A DNA stretch of 21,090 nucleotides from the NCBI GenBank assembly GCA_025937075.1, contig JAICSD010000015.1, forward strand, positions 1 through 21,090, in the 5' to 3' direction. The notes under the pieces were generated by a model. That model ran no database searches and was not told the origin of the DNA. It saw only the letters and a list, made by a program, of their open reading frames with translations. The stretch comes from Vicinamibacteria bacterium (GTDB taxonomy: Bacteria > Acidobacteriota > Vicinamibacteria > Vicinamibacterales > 2-12-FULL-66-21). Every line of letters begins with the position of its first letter. The first letter of the stretch is position 1. Of the stretch, positions 7,361 to 13,762 are shown piece after piece. A program made the position numbers and the translations under genes.

Positions 7361-8107
7361 TTGGCTGTGGAGCTGAACGGTAAAGCGGTTCTCATCACCG
7401 GCGCCAAGAGAATTGGCGGCGCCGTCGCGCGCGAGCTGGCGCGCCGCGGCATGGACGTCGCCGTCTCCTACAATCGATCCCGCGCCGAAGCCGAGGCAGC
7501 CGCCGAAGCGGTCACCGCATCGGGACGCCGCGCGCATCTTGCCGCGGCAAATCTGTCGAAGCCGGAAGACTGCCGCGCGCTCGTGGACGGCGCGGCCGCA
7601 GCGTTCGGACGCCTCGACGCGCTCGTGAACATGGCGTCGGTCTACACGGCGGTTCCCTTCGATGCCACCGACGAGCACACATGGGACAGCGTCCTTGACA
7701 TCGATCTCCGTGCGTCGTTTCTCTGCGCGCGCGCGGCCGTTCCGCACATGCGCACGCAGAAAGCGGGACGGATCGTGAACTTCGCAGACTGGGTGGCCGC
7801 GAGCCAGCGTCCGAGGTACACGGGCTTCCTGCCGTACTACGTCGCGAAGGCAGGCGTGATCGCACTGACGGAGGTGCTCGCGCTGGAGCTGGCCGCGGAT
7901 CAGATCCTCGTGAATGCGATCGCGCCGGGGCCGATCCTTCCGCCGCCCGGCACGACAGACGAAGAGCTTCGGAGCGTCGAAGCCGCCACGCCCCTCGGAC
8001 GCTGGGGCGGTGAAGAGGCCATCGTGCAGGCCGTCGTGTTCCTGCTGGAAACGGACTTCGTCACGGGCGAGACCATCCGGGTCGATGGCGGGCGCCACGT
8101 GCGCTGA
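7361..8107 (+). CDS. SDR-family NADPH reductase, pteridine reductase (FolM/PTR1)-like
   Basis: 248 residues from TTG 7361; GTG at 7367 is an equally possible start. It is a classical-length Rossmann-fold short-chain dehydrogenase/reductase. The cofactor loop is TGAKRIGG (13-20), where the Arg after TGxx is typical of NADPH-using pteridine reductases. NNAG is replaced by VNMAS (89-93). The catalytic pair is Tyr159 and Lys163 (YYVAK). At the catalytic Ser position the sequence reads IVNFADWVAAS, giving Asp143. An Asp here is the hallmark of PTR1 and FolM, which reduce dihydropterins and dihydrofolate. The spacing from Asp to Tyr is 16 rather than the usual 13, so the loop is three residues longer. 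Substrate assignment is therefore probable rather than certain. A MetF-like gene lies nearby on the other strand. Confidence 0.85.
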   Translation: MAVELNGKAVLITGAKRIGGAVARELARRGMDVAVSYNRSRAEAEAAAEAVTASGRRAHLAAANLSKPEDCRALVDGAAAAFGRLDALVNMASVYTAVPFDATDEHTWDSVLDIDLRASFLCARAAVPHMRTQKAGRIVNFADWVAASQRPRYTGFLPYYVAKAGVIALTEVLALELAADQILVNAIAPGPILPPPGTTDEELRSVEAATPLGRWGGEEAIVQAVVFLLETDFVTGETIRVDGGRHVR

Positions 8108-8109
8108 TT

Positions 8110-8158
8110 AACTCCCAATTCCCAACAGCAAACCGGCAACCGGCAACTGACACCAACT
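8110..8158 (-). repeat. Heptamer array between convergent genes
   Basis: Seven phase-perfect 7-base units read on the plus strand as AACTCCC, AATTCCC, AACAGCA, AACCGGC, AACCGGC, AACTGAC and ACCAACT. On the minus strand the first six end in TT, as in the other arrays. The first 16 bases (8110-8125) are the exact reverse complement of 7161-7176, so the reductase gene is bracketed by a 16-bp perfect inverted repeat. The array fills the whole gap between the two converging stop codons and may serve as a transcription end for either gene. Confidence 0.65.
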
Positions 8159-8160
8159 CT

Positions 8161-9348
8161 TCAATCCCGGTTGAAAATCTGTTCCATCGATTCCAGCGCC
8201 CCTTCCAGTTCCTTCCTGTCGCGCGCGAAGCAGAACCGCACGTAATCTTCTCCATTCGCGCCGAAGTCGACGCCCGGTACGGAGCCGATCCTGCCCTTCG
8301 AGATCAGAAACTCCGTCATCGCCCACGAGCGCGAGGAGACATCCGATCCGGCAGCGGGCGTCCAGGATGGATGGAGGCGGAGGAATGCGTAGAACGCTCC
8401 CGCCGGCGGAGTGCCGGAGAAAACGCCTGCGGCGCGGCGGCGGATGCCGTCATAGAACACATTGCGGCGAGCCTGCAGCTCACGGCGAAACGCATCCACC
8501 GAGGCCTGCGATCCTTCGAGCGCACCGATACCGCCGTACTGAACGATCGACGTCACGTTACTCGCCGTATAGAACAGCACCTTCTTCATTCGCTCGCGTA
8601 GCTTCTCGTCGTGCACGGCAAGGTACCCGAGCCGAAGACCGGTCATCGCATACGTCTTGCTGAAGGTGAACACGGAAATCGTGCGGCCGTTCAGGCCCGC
8701 GAGCGACGCAGGGCTCACGTGTTCGACGCCATCGTAGAGGACGTCCTCGTACGCTTCGTCCGAGATGAGCCACAGGCCATGACGATCGGCGAGCGCGGCG
8801 ATTGCTTCGATGTCCGCGCGCGTCAGGACGCCGCCGGTCGGATTGTGCGGGGAATTGATGTAGATGGCGCGCGTGCGAGGCGTGATCTTCGCCTCCAGTT
8901 CGTCGAGATCAGGCCGCCAGCCGAGCCGCTCGTGCAGCGGGCACCCGACGGGCACGCCCTGCGCGGATCGGATGTTCCCCATACAGGGCGGCCATTCGGG
9001 ATCCGGCACGACCACCTCGTCGCCCGGCTCGAGGAGCGCCTGGCAGACGATGTAGAGGCCGTGAATGCCGCCGGTCGTGACCATCACCTCGTCGGGGCTG
9101 TCGATCGGAATACGGTTCTGACGGCGAAGTTTTGCCGCGAGTAGTTCGAGCAGGCGGGGCACCCCGGTCGTCTGCAGGTAGTGCGTCTTGTTGTCATCGA
9201 TCGCCCGCCGCATCGCCTCCTTCACGGACTCGGGCGCTTCGAAGCTGACGTCTCCCTGATCGAGCCGGAACGGATCCGTGACGGAATACATCATGTCGCG
9301 GATGCGAATGATGCCCGAGAACGGCACGGCGTCGAGATATCGACCCAT
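8161..9348 (-). CDS. Class I PLP aminotransferase (aspartate aminotransferase superfamily)
   Basis: 395 residues, the normal length for fold-type I aminotransferases. Motifs in order are THYLQTTGVPRLLELLA (55-71), TTGGIHGLY (91-99), VPDPEWPP (114-121), INSPHNPTGG (164-173), ISDEAYEDVLYDG (195-207) and FTFSKTYAMTGLRLGYL (227-243), with Lys231 as the PLP lysine. A C-terminal EDYVRFCFA carries the likely substrate-carboxylate Arg. The family transfers amino groups from aspartate, alanine, aromatic or other amino acids to 2-oxoglutarate, and the specificity is not readable here. It is only distantly similar to the AlaA-like enzyme at 4006-5220. It follows the MetF-like gene by 34 bp and is probably co-transcribed with it. 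Confidence 0.9.
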   Translation of the reverse strand: MGRYLDAVPFSGIIRIRDMMYSVTDPFRLDQGDVSFEAPESVKEAMRRAIDDNKTHYLQTTGVPRLLELLAAKLRRQNRIPIDSPDEVMVTTGGIHGLYIVCQALLEPGDEVVVPDPEWPPCMGNIRSAQGVPVGCPLHERLGWRPDLDELEAKITPRTRAIYINSPHNPTGGVLTRADIEAIAALADRHGLWLISDEAYEDVLYDGVEHVSPASLAGLNGRTISVFTFSKTYAMTGLRLGYLAVHDEKLRERMKKVLFYTASNVTSIVQYGGIGALEGSQASVDAFRRELQARRNVFYDGIRRRAAGVFSGTPPAGAFYAFLRLHPSWTPAAGSDVSSRSWAMTEFLISKGRIGSVPGVDFGANGEDYVRFCFARDRKELEGALESMEQIFNRD

Positions 9349-9382
9349 AAAGTTGTCCGCGTTTTCCGCGTCGTCCGCGGTC

Positions 9383-10225
9383 CTAGACTCGCTCCAGGAT
9401 CCGATTCAGCGTCAGCGCCGCGCGGCCGATCGGAAGATTGCTGACGTAGAAGTGCTTCACGCCCGCGGCACGCAGCTCGCGGATCGATCGCGCGCAGACG
9501 TCTTCGGGCGCCGCGCCGGCCGCGAATTCCTCCTGCAGTTCTTCCACGGGAACGGGCAGGAATTCGCGCAGCGTCTCCAGCGTACGCGGGTTCGCTGAGC
9601 GGTAATAGAACAGCCCGAACAGACCCGGAATCGGGAGCCTGCGCCGTGCGGCGGTTTCGAGAAACCGCTCGACGGCAGGGCGGCTGTGATGCGACACGAT
9701 CTGCGTGAGGAAGAATTCCGCGGTGGCGCGGGCGTCCAGCAGGTGGCCGACCTGCGTCTCCGGATTACCGTGCGGGTTCGCCCAGCCTCCCAGCGTCAGC
9801 CCCGCTTCACGCCGGCGGATCATCTCGCGAAGCTGCCACGCGTGGTCGACGCATCGCGGAGGGCCGACATGACGATCCCCTCCAAGCACCACGAGGCCTT
9901 CGAAGCCGTGCGCGCGCGCGCGGTCCGCATACGCCAGACAGTACTCAGCCGTGTGCTTGCAGGTCAGAAAGGGGACGACCCGCGACCGGGGAAGGTCATT
10001 CCCGAGGTTCGTCACCAGGTGCCGCAGGTTGTCTTCCTCGCGCAGCCCCACGGCACTGTCCGTGAGGAATACGAACGTGCCCGCCTTCGTGAGGCCGCGA
10101 ACGGCGTGATACGTATCGATCCAGGCATCCATGCTCGCGGCGGCCGCCAGTTCCGCGCGCGGGGGACGCAGCTCCGCGGCGATCACGGAAGGCTCCGACA
10201 CAAGGCGCTCGAGAAGGTCCGACAT
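9383..10225 (-). CDS. MetF-like methylenetetrahydrofolate reductase family protein
   Basis: 280 residues, a single FAD-type TIM-barrel domain slightly shorter than E. coli MetF (296). Equivalents of the key MetF residues can be placed. They are Glu18 in AELRPPR (MetF Glu28), Asp117 in VLGGDRH (the RGD-loop Asp120) and Gln175 in FFLTQIVSHH (Gln183). The usual RGD loop reads GGD, the YPE-H-PE loop reads GGWANPHGNPE, and the surrounding sequence is divergent. This may be a specialised MTHFR paralogue rather than the housekeeping MetF of methionine synthesis. If active it would interconvert 5,10-methylene- and 5-methyl-tetrahydrofolate in the cytosol. AAGGA lies four bases before the ATG. The start codon is only 23 bp from the divergent metallo-beta-lactamase gene. 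Confidence 0.85.
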   Translation of the reverse strand: MSDLLERLVSEPSVIAAELRPPRAELAAAASMDAWIDTYHAVRGLTKAGTFVFLTDSAVGLREEDNLRHLVTNLGNDLPRSRVVPFLTCKHTAEYCLAYADRARAHGFEGLVVLGGDRHVGPPRCVDHAWQLREMIRRREAGLTLGGWANPHGNPETQVGHLLDARATAEFFLTQIVSHHSRPAVERFLETAARRRLPIPGLFGLFYYRSANPRTLETLREFLPVPVEELQEEFAAGAAPEDVCARSIRELRAAGVKHFYVSNLPIGRAALTLNRILERV

Positions 10226-10234
10226 CGATCCTTC

Positions 10235-10241
10235 TATAGTA
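10235..10241. promoter_or_regulatory. Overlapping opposite-strand -10 elements (TATAGT / TACTAT)
   Basis: The seven bases TATAGTA contain TATAGT on the plus strand (10235-10240) and TACTAT on the minus strand (10241-10236). They lie in a 23-bp gap between two divergent start codons. The plus hexamer is eight bases before the ATG at 10249, and the minus hexamer is ten bases before the ATG at 10225. Any -35 contact would fall inside the opposite coding sequence. No canonical -35 is visible. Confidence 0.5.
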
Positions 10242-10248
10242 AAAGGAA

Positions 10249-11700
10249 ATGCTGAAAATCACGTTCCTCGGCGCGGCGCGAACGGTGACCGGTTCGAAAT
10301 ATCTGATCGAATCGCACGGATCGAAGGTTCTCGTGGACGCCGGCCTGTTCCAGGGCCTCAAGGAGCTGCGCGAACGCAACTGGCAGGACTTGCCGATTGC
10401 CACGTCGGACATCGGCGGCATCGTGCTGACGCACGCGCACCTCGATCACTGCGGGTACCTGCCGCGGCTCGTCGCCCAAGGCTTTCGAGGCCGGGTGTTT
10501 TGTACCCAGGGCACGCAGGATCTCTGTCGCATCGTGCTGCCAGACTCAGGGCGGCTGCAGGAGGAAGACGCGGCGTACGCGAATCGACACGGCTTCTCGA
10601 AGCACCATCCGGCGCTGCCGCTCTATCGGGAAACGGACGCGTTCCGCGCGATCTCGCAGCTGCAGCCGTGCGGCTACGAGCGATCATTTCCGGCGGCGGA
10701 CGGCATCGACATCGAGTTCATCAACGCAGGCCACCTGCTTGGATCGTCGTACGTGCGGATGCGAACCGGAGGACGCACGATCCTGTTCGGGGGCGATCTT
10801 GGGCGCTTCTCGCGTCCGGTGCTTCCCGATCCGACGATGGTGAGCGAGGCGGACTACCTGCTGGTCGAGTCGACCTACGGCGATCGCGTCCACGAGCCGG
10901 ACGACGGCGGGTCGCGGCTCGCGCAGATCGTCACCGACACAGCGCAGCGCGGAGGAAAGCTGATCGTGCCGGCTTTCGCGATCGGCCGTGTCGAGGAGCT
11001 GATCTACTGGATCCGGCGGCTCGAGACGGAGCGGCGCATTCCCGTCCTGCCGGTGTATCTCGACAGCCCGATGGCGGCTGCCGCACTCGCCCGGTACCGC
11101 GAGCGGCTCAACGAGCTCGACCCCGATCTGCGGCCGGATCAGATGGACGACAAGGCGCCGCACGATCCGGCGGCGCACGAGCCGCAGACGGCGCGCCAGC
11201 GTCATTCGCGCGAGGAGCGCGACCTGTGCGCCTTTTGCACCGAACGCTTCCACGTCATCGCCAGCGTCGAGGAATCGAAGCAGCTCACGGCGTCGAAGGC
11301 GCCGGCCATTGTGATCTCGTCGAGCGGCATGGCCGAGGGCGGCCGCGTCCTGCACCACCTGAAGGCGGCGCTGCCCGACGCGCGCAACACCGTCCTGTTC
11401 GCCGGGTATCAGGCGGCGGGGACGCGCGGCCGGCGCCTCGTGGACGGCGAGAAGAGCGTGAAGATTCACGGTGAATGGATTGCCGTGGCCGCGTCGATTC
11501 AGCGCATCGACTCGATGTCCGCGCACGCCGATTCGACCGAAATCATGCGGTGGCTCCGCGGCTTCGCACGCGCGCCGCGCGAGACGTTCATCGTGCACGG
11601 CGAGCCGCCGGCAATGGAAGCGCTGTCGAGCAGCATCACGCGGGAGCTCGGGTGGACGCCTCGCATTCCCGAACATCGTCAGACGGTCGAACTACAATGA
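10249..11700 (+). CDS. Beta-CASP metallo-beta-lactamase fold RNase-like protein
   Basis: 483 residues. The metallo-beta-lactamase core has THAHLDHCGYLPR (61-73), with His62, His64, Asp66 and His67, then AGHLLGSS (160-167, His162) and FGGDLGR (180-186, Asp183). The beta-CASP part follows: ESTYGDR (207-213), VPAFAIGRVEEL (240-251), SSSGMAEGGRVLHHL (357-371), SMSAHADS (422-429) and IVHGEPPAM (448-456). This order matches the bacterial relatives of CPSF-73/RNase J that process or degrade RNA in the cytoplasm. Residues ~287-333 hold an unusually charged, His/Asp-rich stretch with a CAFC pair just before the conserved ERFHVIASV region. The gene ends 4 bp before the first M49 gene, so transcription may run through all three. 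Confidence 0.92.
   Translation: MLKITFLGAARTVTGSKYLIESHGSKVLVDAGLFQGLKELRERNWQDLPIATSDIGGIVLTHAHLDHCGYLPRLVAQGFRGRVFCTQGTQDLCRIVLPDSGRLQEEDAAYANRHGFSKHHPALPLYRETDAFRAISQLQPCGYERSFPAADGIDIEFINAGHLLGSSYVRMRTGGRTILFGGDLGRFSRPVLPDPTMVSEADYLLVESTYGDRVHEPDDGGSRLAQIVTDTAQRGGKLIVPAFAIGRVEELIYWIRRLETERRIPVLPVYLDSPMAAAALARYRERLNELDPDLRPDQMDDKAPHDPAAHEPQTARQRHSREERDLCAFCTERFHVIASVEESKQLTASKAPAIVISSSGMAEGGRVLHHLKAALPDARNTVLFAGYQAAGTRGRRLVDGEKSVKIHGEWIAVAASIQRIDSMSAHADSTEIMRWLRGFARAPRETFIVHGEPPAMEALSSSITRELGWTPRIPEHRQTVELQ
11693..11698 (+). promoter_or_regulatory. -10-like TACAAT inside the end of the upstream gene
   Basis: TACAAT overlaps the last codons and stop of the upstream gene. Exactly six bases separate it from the ATG at 11705, which would place the transcription start on the A of ATG. 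GAGG at 11699-11702 is too close to the ATG for normal SD use. The M49 pair may therefore have its own leaderless promoter besides read-through. Confidence 0.5.
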
Positions 11701-11704
11701 GGCG

Positions 11705-13762
11705 ATGAAGACACGCGTCGTTCTGCTGACCGTTCTTGCCTGCGGTCCGGTCTCCGGTTTTGCGCAGACGCCCTCACGAACGAATCCCGTCGTGCTCCGC
11801 GTGGGCGACACGGGGTTCCTGCAGCTCCAGGCGGAGAGCTTCCGTCACCTCGACGCGAAGCAGCAGGCGCTCGCCTACTGGCTGACGCGCGCGTCGATTG
11901 CTATCGACCCGATCATTTACGACCAGTTGTCCCAATACGGCGTCCGGCAGAAGCGTCTGCTGGAGGGGGTTGTCGCGCATTCGTCGGGCATCGCGCCCGC
12001 GGCGCTGGAGAAGATTCGCAGTTTCGCGCTGCTCTTCTGGGCCAACCGGGGCAATCACAACGAGACGACCGGTCAGAAATTCCTGCCGGCATTCACCGCT
12101 GAAGAGCTCCGCGGCGCTGCGCTCGAGGCGCTCGCCAACGGAGCCTTCAAGAACGCGTATGCGGATCTGCCGCCGCTCTCGACGGCGGCCGCGCTGACGA
12201 AGGAGCTCGACGCGCTCCAGCAGCCGTTCTTCGACGCATCGTTCGAGCCGACCGTAACGGTCAAGACGCCGCCCGCCGGGAAGGACATCATTCAGGCGAG
12301 CGCGAACACGTTCTACCGCGGCGTCACGCTGCAGGATCTGAAATCGCTGCAGGAAAAGCACCCCCTCAACTCGCGCGTGGTGAAGGACGCAAGCGGAACG
12401 CTTCACGAGGAGGTCTACCGCGCCGGCACGCCCGACGGCAAGGTGGCGCCCGGACTGTATGCCGTATATCTGAAGAAGGCCATCTCCTATCTCGAAAAGG
12501 CGCGCGCCGTTGCGGATCCTGCGCAGGCCAAGGTCATTGGCGATCTCATCCGCTTCTATCAGACCGGCGATCCGACCGACTGGCTGACGTTCGGCGCCGA
12601 CTGGGTGCGGAACGACGCGACCGTCGATTTCGCGAACGGCTTCATCGAGGTCTATCGCGATGCGCGGGGCGCCAAGGGAAGCTCGCAGAGCTTCGTGACG
12701 GTCACCGACAAGCCGGTGACCGACGCGATGGTCAAGCTGGCGAGCAACGCCGCGTACTTCGAGCAGAAGGCGCCGTGGGACGCAAAATACAAGAAGCAGA
12801 GCTTTCAGCCTCCCGTCGTCAAGGCGGTTGAAGTCCTGATCGAGACGGGCGACTTCCATGTGACGACGATCGGCGACAACCTGCCGAACGAGAACGAGAT
12901 TCACGAGAAGTACGGCACGAAGAACTTCCTGTTCCTCGGCAGCAGCCACGCGCTCGATGCCGCCAGCTCCGCGAAAGTCCTCCAGGAGTTCGCGACGCCC
13001 GAGGAGGCGCAGCGCGCAGCGAAGTACGGCGAGCAGGCGGAGGACCTCCTGACGGCGATGCACGAGGTGATCGGCCACGGCTCGGGCAAATTGAGCGAGC
13101 GGCTCGAGGGCGGTGCGCAGGCGTATTTGAAGGAGTACTTCTCGACGCTCGAAGAGGCCCGCGCGGATCTCATGGGTCTTTGGAACATCTGGGATCCGAG
13201 GCTGAAGGAGCTTGGCCTGGTGACGGATCAGGATGCGGTCGCGAAGACGATGTACGACAGCGCGGCGCGCGCGCCGCTGACGCAGCTCCGCCGCATTCCG
13301 CGCGGCGACACCATCGAGGAGGATCACCAGCGCGACCGACAGTTGATCGTCAACTACATCATGGACACGAGCGGCGGTATCGAGCGAGTGGAGCGGAACG
13401 GGAAGACGTACATGCACGTGTCGGACTACCCGCGCATGCGGAAAGGCGTCGGCCTGCTGCTCGCCGAGCTGATGCGCATCAAGGCCGAAGGCGACTACGC
13501 CGCCATCAAGGCGCTCGTCGACAAGTACGGCGTTCACTTCGATCCAAAGCTCCGCGATCAGGTGGTCGCGCGCTACAAGCAGCTAGACCTGCCGACATAC
13601 TGGGCGGGGGTGAATCCCGCGCTGGCCGCGCAGGTGGACGCGAAGGGGAACGCAACGTCCGTCCGCATGTCGTATCCGCGGGATCCGGTGCGGCAATATC
13701 TGGGCTACGCGTCGATGTACGACCCCGCGCTTGCCATTTCGGCAGGAGGACGCGGTCGATGA
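11705..13762 (+). CDS. Exported M49-family dipeptidyl-peptidase III-like zinc peptidase
   Basis: 685 residues from the ATG at 11705. The open frame extends further upstream, but this start gives a good signal peptide (MKTRVVLLTVLACGPVSGFAQ), so it is preferred. The mature protein should be periplasmic. The zinc site is that of peptidase family M49: HEVIGHGSG (453-461, HExxGH) and EEARAD (483-488), which supplies the third ligand Glu. Other conserved blocks are GKDIIQASANTFYRG, HPLNSRV, GDNLPNENEIHEKYG, IEEDHQRDRQ and KYGVHFDPKLRDQV. Family members remove dipeptides from the N-termini of oligopeptides. The next gene is a paralogue; its start overlaps this stop in ATGA, implying translational coupling. 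Confidence 0.9.
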   Translation: MKTRVVLLTVLACGPVSGFAQTPSRTNPVVLRVGDTGFLQLQAESFRHLDAKQQALAYWLTRASIAIDPIIYDQLSQYGVRQKRLLEGVVAHSSGIAPAALEKIRSFALLFWANRGNHNETTGQKFLPAFTAEELRGAALEALANGAFKNAYADLPPLSTAAALTKELDALQQPFFDASFEPTVTVKTPPAGKDIIQASANTFYRGVTLQDLKSLQEKHPLNSRVVKDASGTLHEEVYRAGTPDGKVAPGLYAVYLKKAISYLEKARAVADPAQAKVIGDLIRFYQTGDPTDWLTFGADWVRNDATVDFANGFIEVYRDARGAKGSSQSFVTVTDKPVTDAMVKLASNAAYFEQKAPWDAKYKKQSFQPPVVKAVEVLIETGDFHVTTIGDNLPNENEIHEKYGTKNFLFLGSSHALDAASSAKVLQEFATPEEAQRAAKYGEQAEDLLTAMHEVIGHGSGKLSERLEGGAQAYLKEYFSTLEEARADLMGLWNIWDPRLKELGLVTDQDAVAKTMYDSAARAPLTQLRRIPRGDTIEEDHQRDRQLIVNYIMDTSGGIERVERNGKTYMHVSDYPRMRKGVGLLLAELMRIKAEGDYAAIKALVDKYGVHFDPKLRDQVVARYKQLDLPTYWAGVNPALAAQVDAKGNATSVRMSYPRDPVRQYLGYASMYDPALAISAGGRGR

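Noticed and set aside
11471..11704. Upstream extension of the first M49 open frame
   Set aside because: It overlaps the conserved C-terminus of the beta-CASP gene. The ATG at 11705 gives a proper signal peptide and has a -10-like element six bases away.
11774..13537. Long minus-strand open frame opposite the first M49 gene (and a similar one at 13705-15516)
   Set aside because: Both are complete antisense shadows of zinc peptidases with intact motifs. The products are Arg/Val/Leu-rich with no recognisable domain.
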